64,000 nucleotides of DNA from Lachnospiraceae bacterium (lineage in GTDB: Bacteria; Bacillota; Clostridia; Lachnospirales; Lachnospiraceae). The stretch covers positions 168,813 to 232,812 of the forward strand of contig JAAVZR010000016.1 of the NCBI GenBank assembly GCA_022791755.1, written 5' to 3'. The translations under genes were made by a program, and so were the position numbers. The notes under the pieces are model-generated. The model was not told the origin of the DNA. It searched no databases and was given only the letters and a program-made list of their open reading frames with translations. Below are positions 42,701 through 51,618 of the stretch, in pieces (the stretch's first letter is position 1; every line of letters begins with the position of its first letter).

Positions 42701-44448
42701 AGACCGATGTAAGACAGAGCGGGCAGACGCTCATAAAAGTGCTTCGCTATCTGCGCCGCTACTGGTTTTTCCTGATTCTGAGTCTGATTTTCGCCGGTGT
42801 CACGGTGGTGTTGACATTGTATGTGCCTGTGCTCACCGGTCAGGCGGTGGATCTGATCGTGGAGGCCGGCCAGGTGGATTTCGAGGGAGTGTTCGCCATC
42901 GGAAAGAGGATCGCCGTGCTGGTGGCAGTGACGGCTCTGGCCCAGTGGGTCATGAATGTGTGCAATAATAAGATCACCTACGATGTGATACGGGATATTC
43001 GTGAGGAGGCCTTTGGGAGGCTGCAGATATTGCCCCTCAAATATATGGACAGCCGCAACAGCGGCGAGATCGTAAGCCGTGTGATCGCAGATGTGGATCA
43101 GTTTGCCGACGGACTTTTGATGGGATTTACGCAGCTCTTTACCGGGGTGCTGACGATTCTGGGCACACTGGGATTTATGTTTTCCATCAATGTATGGATT
43201 GCTCTGGTGGTGGTGCTCATTACGCCGGTGAGCCTGGTGGTGGCCAGCTTTATTGCAAACCGGACCTACTCCATGTTTCACCTGCAAAGCGAGACCAGGG
43301 GGGAGCAGACGGCTCTGATCGATGAGATGATCGGAGGGCAGAAGGTCGTGCAGGCTTTTGGCTATGAAGACAAGGCCATGGAGCGGTTCGATGAGATCAA
43401 TGGACGTCTGGAAAAGTATTCCCTTCGGGCAATTTTCTTTTCCTCTATCACAAATCCGTCCACCCGGTTTGTGAACAGCCTGGTGTATACGGGAGTGGGA
43501 CTGACGGGAGCTTTAGCGGCGGTGTCGGGCCGACTGACGGTGGGCCAGCTGTCCTGCTTTCTGTCCTACGCCAATCAGTATACCAAACCTTTTAACGAGA
43601 TCTCCGGCGTGGTGACGGAGCTTCAGAATGCTCTGGCCTGCGCCTCCAGGATATTTGAGCTGATCGAGGAGGAACCTCAGGCGGAAGATGATCCGGATGC
43701 GGTGGTTCTGGCTGATGTAAAAGGAACGGTGGAGCTGTCTCATGTGGATTTCCGTTACCGCCCGGATGTGCCCCTGATTCAGGATCTGAATCTCTGCGTC
43801 CGGCCCGGCAAACGGGTGGCTATCGTGGGACCTACCGGCTGCGGAAAGACGACGATCATTAATCTCCTGATGCGGTTTTATGATGTGGATGACGGAAAGA
43901 TCTGCGTGGACGGCGTACCGGTGCGTCATGCGGTGAGGGACAGCCTGCGCCGCAGCTATGGGATGGTATTGCAGGATACCTGGCTGAAGGCAGGGACTAT
44001 CCGGGAGAATATCGCCTACGGACGACCGGAGGCATCCATGGAAGAAGTGACGGAGGCGGCTAAGAGGGCCTATGCCCACAGCTTTATCGTACGGCTGCCA
44101 AAGGGATATGATACGGTGATCGCCGAGGACGGCGGCAACATCAGCCAGGGTCAAAAGCAGCTCTTATGCATTGCCCGTGTGATGCTGTGCCTGCCGCCGA
44201 TGCTGATTCTGGATGAGGCGACTTCCAGTATCGACACCCGCACGGAGTTAAAGATCCAGCGGGCTTTCGCCAAAATGATGGAAGGCCGTACCAGCTTTAT
44301 CGTGGCGCACCGTCTGTCCACGATCCGAGAAGCGGATGTGATCCTGGTCATGAAGGATGGGAAAATTATCGAGCAGGGAAGGCACGAAGAACTGCTGCAA
44401 AAGAACGGATTTTATGCGAAGCTTTACAACAGTCAGTTTGCCGTGTGA
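42697..44448 (+). CDS. Heterodimeric ABC exporter, subunit with canonical ATPase site
   Basis: 583 residues: six membrane helices and an ATPase domain with Walker A GPTGCGKTT, Walker B LILDEATSSID (catalytic Glu present) and H-loop IVAHRLS. The signature is ISQGQKQ rather than LSGGQ, so the composite site opposite the partner's degenerate Walker B is altered on both sides. That is a regular trait of this heterodimer class. The ATG overlaps the stop of the first subunit gene (ATGA). Confidence 0.94.
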   Translation: MKTDVRQSGQTLIKVLRYLRRYWFFLILSLIFAGVTVVLTLYVPVLTGQAVDLIVEAGQVDFEGVFAIGKRIAVLVAVTALAQWVMNVCNNKITYDVIRDIREEAFGRLQILPLKYMDSRNSGEIVSRVIADVDQFADGLLMGFTQLFTGVLTILGTLGFMFSINVWIALVVVLITPVSLVVASFIANRTYSMFHLQSETRGEQTALIDEMIGGQKVVQAFGYEDKAMERFDEINGRLEKYSLRAIFFSSITNPSTRFVNSLVYTGVGLTGALAAVSGRLTVGQLSCFLSYANQYTKPFNEISGVVTELQNALACASRIFELIEEEPQAEDDPDAVVLADVKGTVELSHVDFRYRPDVPLIQDLNLCVRPGKRVAIVGPTGCGKTTIINLLMRFYDVDDGKICVDGVPVRHAVRDSLRRSYGMVLQDTWLKAGTIRENIAYGRPEASMEEVTEAAKRAYAHSFIVRLPKGYDTVIAEDGGNISQGQKQLLCIARVMLCLPPMLILDEATSSIDTRTELKIQRAFAKMMEGRTSFIVAHRLSTIREADVILVMKDGKIIEQGRHEELLQKNGFYAKLYNSQFAV

Positions 44449-44476
44449 GCGCTCCCCTGCTCCGGGCAGTCTGATA

Positions 44477-44914
44477 TCAGAGCTTTTCCACCAGGTCGCC
44501 GGGTTTTACGGAGCCGCCCTGGATGACGCGGCAGAAGCGGCCCTCATAGGGTAAGAGCGAGACGCCGAAGGTTCGGGTAACGACGCTGGGATGATCGGGC
44601 TTTCCGATCTGGGTGACCTCTAAAACAGCGCTCTCACCCAGGCGGAAACGGTCGCCAGCCTGCAGATCTAAAGCGTCCATCCCCTCGATGGCCACATTTT
44701 CTGCGAAGTCGCCGGGGCCCATGGAAAGTCCGCGCTCTTCGTTGGATTTTTCCACGCTGTCCCAGCTTAAACAAGTCACCTGACGGCCCCAGTCGCCGCC
44801 ATGGCCGTCTCCCTGTATCCCGAAGTTTTCGATGAAGAGAGCTTCGGGAATTTCTTTTTTCAGCTGTCCGCGTTCCTGGCAGATGCAGATGGAGTGTACT
44901 TTGGCAGTAGTCAT
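44477..44914 (-). CDS. MOSC-domain protein
   Basis: 145 residues from ATG 44914, preceded on the minus strand by GGGAGGA. The open frame runs further upstream but without a ribosome site. The MOSC core shows in FGIQGDGHGGDWGRQVTCLSW and the FAENVAIEG and SAVLEVTQIGKP strands. Such proteins bind the molybdenum cofactor or transfer sulfur to it. Single-domain forms in Firmicutes are often found near moa/mob genes, but none is in this window. The conserved late Cys (GRFCRVI) is retained. Confidence 0.88.
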   Translation of the reverse strand: MTTAKVHSICICQERGQLKKEIPEALFIENFGIQGDGHGGDWGRQVTCLSWDSVEKSNEERGLSMGPGDFAENVAIEGMDALDLQAGDRFRLGESAVLEVTQIGKPDHPSVVTRTFGVSLLPYEGRFCRVIQGGSVKPGDLVEKL

Positions 44915-45104
44915 GTGTTTTGTCCTCCCTAAATGGATTGGGTGATATATGGTGTCGGTTATGGCTTTTGTGGAAAGAAGGGACTCCTGGCCGGAATCTC
45001 TCTTCGTTCCCGTAAGATGCTGTAACAGATACCAGAGGGTATCTTTCTGGCTGCGGCGCCGGTGATAAATAATAACCAAAACAACATCCCCGCAGATGGA
45101 ATTA

Positions 45105-45229
45105 TACCTTATCAGACGAAGTCTGTCTACCCCGAAGGGGTATGAGTTAAGGGGTCCCCGAAAGGGGATACCTTATCAGACGAAGTCTGTCTACCCCGAA
45201 GGGTATGAGTTAAGGGGTCCCCGAAGGGG
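45105..45229. repeat. Triple-hairpin tandem repeat, locus 1 (two units of 64 bp)
   Basis: Units begin at 45105 and 45169. Each contains CAGAC-GAA-GTCTG, then CCCC-GAA-GGG(G), then TCCCC-GA(A)A-GGGG, with CCTTA and TAAGG able to close the first two into a junction. It lies between the SDR stop and the MOSC start, so in a transcribed minus-strand gap. Related to the repeat at 50057. Confidence 0.85.
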
Positions 45230-45236
45230 CGTAGAT

Positions 45237-45965
45237 TCAGATCCATCCCCCGTCCATGGTGACGATCTGGCCGGTCAGGTATTTGGGAGCCTGATAGAGC
45301 TGCCACAGAAGAAGAGCGGCTTCCTCAGGGGTGCCCATACGGCCGGAGGGGATTTCCTGTGTCAGAGCGTCTTGTTCGTCCGGGGTTAAAAAACGGTTCA
45401 TATCCGTGTCGATGAGGCCAAAAGCGGCGGCGTTGACACGGATGTGGGAAGGGGCCAGCTCCTTGGCCAGAGCCTTCGTCAGGCTGTTGATGGCGCCTTT
45501 GGTGGCGGAATAAGCGGCTTCGCAGGAAGCGCCCGCATTTCCCCAGACAGAGGAGACATTGAGAATACAGCCGGACTGAAAAGGAAGCATCATCCGAATG
45601 GCCTGCTGACTGCAATAGACCGCCGAATTGAGATTGGAAGAAAGTAATTGCTGCCACTGGTCTTCGGACATATCCTGAAACAATCCGTTTAGAGAACGTC
45701 CGGCATTATTAATCAGCAGCTCAATCCGGGGAAAACGTTCGCGGATCCGGCCAAAAAATTCCCGGCAGGTTCCGGGATCACCCATGTCGCCGGTGAAGAT
45801 AAGGCAATGGCTGCCCATGCCCTGCGCTTCGGCGCGTAAGGTCTCTAAAAGCTGTGTGTTATTTCGGCAGGAGAGCGCCAGATCAAACCCCTGCCTGGCG
45901 AAAAGCATGGCGGCAGCCCGGCCGATGCCCCGGCTGGCTCCGGTGATAACTACCGTTTTTTTCAT
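45237..45965 (-). CDS. SDR-family oxidoreductase (FabG-like)
   Basis: 242 residues from ATG 45965; an AAAGGATG ribosome site lies before it. NAD(P) motif TGASRGIG, NNAG at ~87, catalytic Ser in VSSVWG, Tyr-Lys in YSATKGA, and a C-terminal GG. It is classic short-chain dehydrogenase and closest in form to 3-oxoacyl-ACP reductase, but it is not in a fatty-acid operon, so the substrate is open. Same strand as MOSC, with the tandem repeat in between. Confidence 0.9.
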   Translation of the reverse strand: MKKTVVITGASRGIGRAAAMLFARQGFDLALSCRNNTQLLETLRAEAQGMGSHCLIFTGDMGDPGTCREFFGRIRERFPRIELLINNAGRSLNGLFQDMSEDQWQQLLSSNLNSAVYCSQQAIRMMLPFQSGCILNVSSVWGNAGASCEAAYSATKGAINSLTKALAKELAPSHIRVNAAAFGLIDTDMNRFLTPDEQDALTQEIPSGRMGTPEEAALLLWQLYQAPKYLTGQIVTMDGGWI

Positions 45966-46169
45966 ATTGGTCATCCTTTCCGAAGATGAATTTGAAAAAT
46001 CCTTTTGCAAAAGGGAGTGGAGAAAAAATGATCTTGTGATATACTAAATAGTAGGAGGGCTTATCTGCGTCAGGGAGAAGGTCCATCCTGGGGTCATTAT
46101 ACCCTGTCATGCAGCGCTTTGTCTATAGTAAACCTGCGCGCGTCGCTGACGCGGCATAGCGCCAGCGTA

Positions 46170-46191
46170 TGAAAGCCGGTCAGGGCTTTCA
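46170..46191 (+). other. Leader hairpin before the trxB-like gene
   Basis: TGAAAGCC and GGCTTTCA pair perfectly around a 6-base loop, 16 bases before the AGAAGGAG ribosome site; another hairpin (GCGTC-GCT-GACGC, ~46139) precedes it. Possibly affects translation. Confidence 0.4.
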
Positions 46192-46217
46192 CAATAAAAC
46201 AAGAAGGAGTTTTTAAG

Positions 46218-47129
46218 ATGGAAAAAAAACAGCTGATTATTTTGGGCAGCGGCCCGGCCGGGCTCACTGCCGCGATTTATGCCAAGCGAGCCGAGCTGGA
46301 TGTTCTCGTGGTGGAGAAAAATATGATGTCCGGCGGACAGGTCTTAAACACATATGAGGTGGATAACTATCCGGGGCTGCCCGGGATCAACGGTTTTGAG
46401 ATGGGGATGAAATTTCGTGAACATGCGGACCGTCTGGGCGTCCCCTTTATATCGGATGAAATCACAGGACTGGAAAAGACAGAGGACGGGTATGTACTGA
46501 CCGGAGAAACGGGAACATATAAAGGCACGGCCCTGATCGTGGCTACCGGAGCCACCCACCGGAAGCTGGGGCTTCCCAGGGAAGAAGAACTGGTGGGCCG
46601 TGGAGTCAGCTACTGTGCCACCTGTGACGGCGCTTTTTTCCGCGGCAGAGATGTGGCCGTGGTGGGCGGCGGCGACGTGGCCGTGGAGGATGCTATTTTT
46701 CTGGCCCGTCTGTGCCGGCAGGTCTATGTGGTGCACCGCCGCCATGAGCTTCGGGCGGCAAAGAGTTTGCAGGCCCGTCTTCTGTCCATGGAAAATGTGG
46801 AGATGGTCTGGGACAGCGTGGCAGAAGAGCTGACAGGAGAGGATCTGGTGGATGGTCTGGTGGTGCGCCATGTAAAGACCGAAGAAAAACGCCGCCTGGA
46901 GGTGGACGGTGTGTTTGTGGCTGTGGGAATCCTGCCGAACAGTGAACTGATAAAAGGGCTGGCAGACCAGGATGAGAGCGGTTATCTGAAGGCGGGAGAG
47001 GACGGTGTGACTTCGTCTCCGGGGTTGTTTGTGGCAGGGGATGTGCGCACAAAGAATTTGAGACAGATCGTGACGGCGGTATCAGACGGGGCTAACTGTG
47101 TGACATCGGTGGAGCGGTATCTGGAATAA
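46218..47129 (+). CDS. trxB: Thioredoxin-reductase-like flavoprotein
   Basis: 303 residues with FAD motif GSGPAGLTAA, redox pair C133-A-T-C136 (YCATCDGAFF), NAD(P) motif VGGGDVAVEDA and a final FAD motif GLFVAGDVR. Standard low-molecular-weight TrxB length. The nucleotide loop lacks the usual HRR only in part (VVHRRHELRA is present), favouring NADPH. No thioredoxin gene is adjacent, so reduction of another thiol partner is possible. AAGGAG precedes the ATG. Confidence 0.9.
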   Translation: MEKKQLIILGSGPAGLTAAIYAKRAELDVLVVEKNMMSGGQVLNTYEVDNYPGLPGINGFEMGMKFREHADRLGVPFISDEITGLEKTEDGYVLTGETGTYKGTALIVATGATHRKLGLPREEELVGRGVSYCATCDGAFFRGRDVAVVGGGDVAVEDAIFLARLCRQVYVVHRRHELRAAKSLQARLLSMENVEMVWDSVAEELTGEDLVDGLVVRHVKTEEKRRLEVDGVFVAVGILPNSELIKGLADQDESGYLKAGEDGVTSSPGLFVAGDVRTKNLRQIVTAVSDGANCVTSVERYLE

Positions 47130-47199
47130 TCAGCTCAGTGAGTCATACCCTGGCTGCGGATCATTTGGGAAGAGATGATACAGGAAGAGGAGAAGACAG

Positions 47200-47964
47200 A
47201 TGGAAAAAGGGATTCTGGAAGTATGTGTGGATTCGGTGGAATCAGCGATATGTGCCGCCGTGGGAGGCGCGGACCGTCTGGAGCTGTGTGCCGGTCTGGC
47301 GGTGGGGGGGCTCACGCCTTCCATGGCGCTGTATGAGCGGGTGAGGGAATGTGTGGAGATACCGGTGCATGTGCTGCTGCGTCCCCGGGCCGGCGATTTT
47401 CTGTACAGTCAGGAGGAGTTTGAAGTGCTGCTTCGTCAGGCCCGTGCTTTTCGTGAGGCCGGGGCCGATGCGCTGGTGGTGGGCTGTCTGACCCGGGAGG
47501 GGTGTCTGGACCGGGAAAGGCTCGGCAGGCTCGCAGAAGCAGCGGCTGGCAGAAAGATGACGCTTCACCGGGCTTTTGACATGTGCGAGGATCTTGTTAA
47601 AGCGCTGGAGGATGCGAAGAAGCTGGGGGTTCATACGATTCTGACATCAGGCGGATACGGCCGGGCTCATGACGGCGTGGAAATGCTGCGGTGTCTGCAT
47701 GAGCAGGCCGGCCCCGTGGACATTATGGCAGGCGCCGGTGTGGATGCAAAGGAGATTCTGTTTCTCCACCGCCATGCCGGACTGACCTCTTTTCATATGT
47801 CCGGAAAAAAACGGGTGGAGAGCGGTATGATCTACCGAAATCCCCGGGTGAATATGGGCCTGCCGGGCCTGTCGGAGTATGAAGGATGGCAGACTGACAG
47901 CGAAGAGGTACGCCAGGCGAAAGAGGCGCTGGGGCAGGCGGTATGCTGCGAAACAGAGAGATAG
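47200..47964 (+). CDS. cutC: CutC-family protein
   Basis: 254 residues, a full-length CutC barrel. Seen: EVCVDSVESAICAAVGGADRLELCAGLAVGGLTPS (family start; only cited in part), HVLLRPRAGDFLYS, TLHRAFDMC and LTSGG. Despite the name, a direct role in copper homeostasis is weakly supported in general. AGGAGAAG lies before the ATG. It is tail-to-tail with the histidine kinase with only two bases between the stops and no terminator, so transcripts should overlap. Confidence 0.9.
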   Translation: MEKGILEVCVDSVESAICAAVGGADRLELCAGLAVGGLTPSMALYERVRECVEIPVHVLLRPRAGDFLYSQEEFEVLLRQARAFREAGADALVVGCLTREGCLDRERLGRLAEAAAGRKMTLHRAFDMCEDLVKALEDAKKLGVHTILTSGGYGRAHDGVEMLRCLHEQAGPVDIMAGAGVDAKEILFLHRHAGLTSFHMSGKKRVESGMIYRNPRVNMGLPGLSEYEGWQTDSEEVRQAKEALGQAVCCETER

Positions 47965-47966
47965 CT

Positions 47967-50018
47967 TCAGGAATGGGCCAGTCTGGTCAGCTCACTGATT
48001 TTTTCCAGCAAAAGACCAATATCCACAGGCTTGGCCATGTGGGCATTCATACCGCTCTCTATTGCCATCTTCCGGTCTTCATCGAAGGCATTGGCAGAGA
48101 GGGCGATGATGGGAATATCTGAAATTCCAGGCTTGCCCATGCTGCGTATGGTTCTGGTGGCCTGATATCCGTCCATAACCGGCATCTGGATATCCATAAG
48201 GATGAGACTGTAATACCCAGGCGCGGCTTTTTGCAGTTTTTCCACGGCGATGGAGCCGTCGGATGCGGTGTCCACCAGAAAACCGGAATCTTCCAAAAGT
48301 TCGGTCTCAATCTCCAGATTGATCTCGTTGTCTTCCACCAGGAGAATGCGCTGCTTCACGTCGAAGGCGGAGGGCGCGGCAAAATCATGGACCGGAAGAG
48401 GTTTTTGGCAGACCGGGAGCGGCAGAGTGATTACAAAACGGCTCCCACTTCCGGGAGTGCTGAAGATATCGATAGTTCCTCCCAGCATTTCCACCAGTCC
48501 TTTGGTGATTGTCAGTCCCAGTCCCGTACCTGGTACACCGCTCAGAGTGGTGTTTTTCTGGCGCTCAAAGGGCTCGAAGATATGGGAAAGAAATTCTTTG
48601 CTGATGCCGATGCCATTATCTTCAAAAATAAACCGGTATGTGGCAGAGTTCATGTCTCCATCCGATTCCTGAGCTGTGATGGAGACATGGCCTCCGGGCT
48701 CTGTGTATTTGATGGCGTTATCCGTCAGCTGATGAAGAACCTGGGAAAGCTTTTGGGTATCGGTGTAGACACCGTGGTGCTGCAAACCGGAGATATCTGT
48801 GGTGAAACACAGGTTTTTGGCTGCGGCCTGCTCTTCATGAGCACTGTGTACAGAGCGGATCAGCTGGGGCAGATCGCACAATGTCTTTTCCGGATGCATC
48901 CGTCCGGCTTCGATCCGGGAGATATCAAGCACATCGGTAATCAGGCGCAGCAGCAGTTCGTTGACGGTTTCAATTCCGTTTATGTATTCCAGCAGCTTTT
49001 GTCTGTCGTCCAGATGGGTTTTTGCCAGGGCCGTATAGCCGAACAGGGCATTCATGGGCGTGCGGATATCGTGAGACATATTGGACAGAAATATGTTTTT
49101 GGCCACAATGGCAGCTTTGGCCTGATTCAGTGTCTCTTCGAGAAGCTGGCGTTGCTCCATCTGCCGTGTGATCTCGTTATCCACGCTGCGGTAACCCATG
49201 ACAATCTGAGAGATATGGCTGTCTCGCCCTACATTGACGATGCGCAGCTGCATGTATCCGGGTTTTACATCCTTTCTGATTTTGTAATTGATCAGAAAGG
49301 TTTTTTCTTTTGAGAGGATTGTGCGGATATAATCCGGCTCCATGCACCGGGTCAGATGTTCCTGATCCTCCGGACAGACCCAGGTCCGGATATAGTCGGA
49401 GTTAAAACCGGAGAACCGGCTGGGAAGGAGATTTTCGGTAAACTGATCCTTTACCCGGGAGCTGACCCGATATGGTTGGATCTGATCGGAATCAAGATCC
49501 ACATAGAAGATGGAATCATAGTCGATGCTGAGTCCTTCAATCATTTCCAGACGCTGAAGCTGAGCCTGGCGGATGGAGTCCATGACCTGCGCCTGGCGTT
49601 TTTTCTTTTCGGTGGCATCCCCGGCGAATACATAGAAAATATTGCCTGCAATCTCGTCGCAGGTATAATGTCCATAGTCCTCGATCCAGCGGATCCGGCC
49701 TCCTTTTTGAATAATGCGGTATTCCACATAATCCAGATCATACTGACTCTGGGCGATCTGCTCCTTGATGCTCTGCTCTACGCTTTCCAAGTCGTCAGGA
49801 TGAACGATGCCCCGGAGGGAATTGCCGGTCAGCTGTCGGAACTCCTCCAATGTGTCACAGTTAAAAATCCGGATCATGGCCTGATTGGCATAGAGCAGCT
49901 CTTCATTTCCGCCGGCGCGATAGATGAAGAAGCCGCCCGGCATTTTATCAATCATTTGTCTCACAGAGGAATTTGACTGCGACAGAAGGTTTTGAATCAG
50001 GTGCTGGTCATTATTCAT
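47967..50018 (-). CDS. Hybrid sensor histidine kinase with PAS domains and receiver
   Basis: 683 residues from ATG 50018, chosen for GGGAGGA just upstream. No membrane helix, so cytoplasmic. Order: PAS (20-140), a second PAS-like sensor (~165-285), HisKA with H316 (SNMSHDIRTPMN), HATPase with the N box DNAIKYTEPGG (~433) and the G boxes to 505, and a receiver with phospho-acceptor D609 (ILMDIQMPVMDGY). There is no HPt domain, so the phosphate may go to a separate HPt protein or the receiver may gate the kinase. No response regulator is near. The signal is unknown. Confidence 0.93.
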   Translation of the reverse strand: MNNDQHLIQNLLSQSNSSVRQMIDKMPGGFFIYRAGGNEELLYANQAMIRIFNCDTLEEFRQLTGNSLRGIVHPDDLESVEQSIKEQIAQSQYDLDYVEYRIIQKGGRIRWIEDYGHYTCDEIAGNIFYVFAGDATEKKKRQAQVMDSIRQAQLQRLEMIEGLSIDYDSIFYVDLDSDQIQPYRVSSRVKDQFTENLLPSRFSGFNSDYIRTWVCPEDQEHLTRCMEPDYIRTILSKEKTFLINYKIRKDVKPGYMQLRIVNVGRDSHISQIVMGYRSVDNEITRQMEQRQLLEETLNQAKAAIVAKNIFLSNMSHDIRTPMNALFGYTALAKTHLDDRQKLLEYINGIETVNELLLRLITDVLDISRIEAGRMHPEKTLCDLPQLIRSVHSAHEEQAAAKNLCFTTDISGLQHHGVYTDTQKLSQVLHQLTDNAIKYTEPGGHVSITAQESDGDMNSATYRFIFEDNGIGISKEFLSHIFEPFERQKNTTLSGVPGTGLGLTITKGLVEMLGGTIDIFSTPGSGSRFVITLPLPVCQKPLPVHDFAAPSAFDVKQRILLVEDNEINLEIETELLEDSGFLVDTASDGSIAVEKLQKAAPGYYSLILMDIQMPVMDGYQATRTIRSMGKPGISDIPIIALSANAFDEDRKMAIESGMNAHMAKPVDIGLLLEKISELTRLAHS

Positions 50019-50056
50019 AGCGGTCCTCCCCATAAATTCTTCTCTAAAAAATATTG

Positions 50057-50224
50057 TACCTTATCAGACGAAGTCTGTCTACCCCGTAAGGGGTATGAAT
50101 TAAGGGGTCCCCGCAGGGGGATACCTTATCAGACGAAGTCTGTCTACCCCGTAAGGGGTATGAATTAAGGGGTCCCCGCAGGGGGATACCTTATCAGACG
50201 AAGTCTGTCTACCCCATAAGGGGG
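50057..50224. repeat. Triple-hairpin tandem repeat, locus 2 (two full units of 65 bp and one partial)
   Basis: Units begin at 50057, 50122 and 50187; the first two are identical and the third stops after the second hairpin. Same stems as at 45105, but loop GAA is now GTAA and the third loop is GCA. Lies between the divergent kinase and spoIIID genes, so it is not a terminator of either. Confidence 0.85.
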
Positions 50225-50246
50225 AGTCAATATAGTAAACTTACCA

Positions 50247-50276
50247 GTCATACCTCATGGGGATATTTCATACAAT
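50247..50276 (+). promoter_or_regulatory. Sigma-E-type promoter of spoIIID
   Basis: GTCATACC (50247-50254) and CATACAAT (50269-50276) with a 14-base spacer. The -10 is the sigma-E consensus and the -35 is close. In B. subtilis spoIIID is transcribed by sigma-E in the mother cell. The promoter also lies in an imperfect inverted repeat that ends at the ribosome site. Confidence 0.75.
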
Positions 50277-50305
50277 AGTAAAAAATATCCCATGGGGGTA
50301 TTCCC

Positions 50306-50587
50306 TTGAAAGATTATATCGAAGAACGGGCGGTGGAAATCGCCAATTATATCATTGACTGCAACGCGACTGTGCGGCAGACAGCGAAGAAGTTTGGAAT
50401 CAGCAAATCTACGGTACATAAAGATGTAACCGATCGCCTTATGCAGGTAAATCCTACGCTGGCGGCCCGGGCGAGGGTCGTCTTAGATGTGAATAAGTCG
50501 GAGCGCCATATCCGGGGCGGGCAGGCTACGAGAGAGAAGTATATGGGAAAGCTGAAGGCATGCGAGCAGACAGTTGACAAGAACTGA
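50306..50587 (+). CDS. spoIIID: Sporulation regulator SpoIIID
   Basis: 93 residues starting at TTG 50306, with GGGGG 8 bases upstream; the start is supported by homology (KDYIEERAVEIANYIID). Helix-turn-helix in NATVRQTAKKFGISKSTVHKDV, then the basic tail EKYMGKLKACEQ. SpoIIID is the small mother-cell DNA-binding protein that switches sigma-E genes on or off. Family length is 80-95. With mreB/mbl 1.4 kb downstream it keeps the common spoIIID-mbl neighbourhood. Confidence 0.96.
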   Translation: MKDYIEERAVEIANYIIDCNATVRQTAKKFGISKSTVHKDVTDRLMQVNPTLAARARVVLDVNKSERHIRGGQATREKYMGKLKACEQTVDKN

Positions 50588-50668
50588 GAAAGATAGTAAG
50601 CTTAGGCATATTACGATGAAAGAAAGAGGCGGTTTTTAACGCCTCTGGAGTGAGTGCGGAGGCTTACT

Positions 50669-51547
50669 ATGGAGCGGCTTTGCCAGTGGCTGGCTTATTT
50701 CTATATTTATTGTATCTGTGGCTGGATCTGGGAGACTTCCTATGTATCCGTCTGTGAAAAGAGGTTTGTGAACCGGGGGTTTTTGCATGGGCCGGTGATT
50801 CCGCTGTATGGAAGCGGAGCGGTGGCCATGCTGTTTCTGGCGCTGCCGGTGAAGGACAGCATTATGTCCGCCTATCTGGTGGGCGTCGTGGGAGCGACGC
50901 TTTTGGAACTGATCACAGGCTGGGCCATGGAAAAACTGTTCAAGGTAAAATACTGGGATTACAGCAGACAGCGTTTTCAGTACAGGGGATACATATGCCT
51001 GTCTTCTTCCCTGTTCTGGGGAGTCCTGACGGTGGCGCTGGTCCGGTGGGTGCATGGTCCGGTGGAGAGGCTGGTCCGGGCACAGCCGGGGTGGCTGCTC
51101 ATTATGGGAACTCTGCTCTTTAGCGCAGGTTTTCTGCTTGATTTGGCGGTCAGCGTCAGAGAGGCTGTGGATCTGCGCCGGGTACTGGTGGCGCTTTCCG
51201 GGCTGCATGAGGAGATTGAGACGGCACAGAAGGAGCTGCAAAGAGAGGTTGGTGTCCGTGTGGAGCGCCTGACAGAGCGAGTGGAAGAGAGGAAAGAAGT
51301 GCTTGCCGGGCATATGGAGGAGACGAAGGAGCAGTTCTGCGAACGCCTGGAGGAACGGCATAAACGTCTGGAGGAGAGACTCTCACAGCTCAGGGAGCAG
51401 AGGGAGATCTGGCTGGGTGAATTCCAGTTGGCTCACCGCAGGCTGCGGCGGCGTCATCCCAGCGCTACGACCGGAAGACTGGAAGAGCTTCTGTCAGAGG
51501 TGAAACGCCGCAGGGGCAGAGGGCAGGAAGAGGACCGCACAGAGTGA
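50669..51547 (+). CDS. CmpB-like membrane protein with C-terminal coiled coil
   Basis: 292 residues from ATG 50669; GGAGG sits 6 bases before it. Four or five membrane helices in residues 1-170 with the family features GWIWETSYVS, NRGFLHGP(V)IPLYG and ELITGWAMEKLF (PF06541, labelled putative ABC transporter CmpB although no transporter is proven). The last ~115 residues form a highly charged Glu/Arg coiled coil (ERLEERHKRLEERLSQLREQ), absent in most small relatives. Located between two cell-shape/sporulation genes, so an envelope role is possible. Confidence 0.8.
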   Translation: MERLCQWLAYFYIYCICGWIWETSYVSVCEKRFVNRGFLHGPVIPLYGSGAVAMLFLALPVKDSIMSAYLVGVVGATLLELITGWAMEKLFKVKYWDYSRQRFQYRGYICLSSSLFWGVLTVALVRWVHGPVERLVRAQPGWLLIMGTLLFSAGFLLDLAVSVREAVDLRRVLVALSGLHEEIETAQKELQREVGVRVERLTERVEERKEVLAGHMEETKEQFCERLEERHKRLEERLSQLREQREIWLGEFQLAHRRLRRRHPSATTGRLEELLSEVKRRRGRGQEEDRTE

Positions 51548-51618
51548 TGATAAGGAGCATGGGACCGGACAGACCGCTTTGTCCGGCCCGTGCTTTCTGC
51601 TTTGTCGGAAATAGAAAA

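Noticed and set aside
50057..50224. Tandem repeats considered as a CRISPR array
   Set aside because: Units follow each other directly with no unique spacers, and no cas genes are near.
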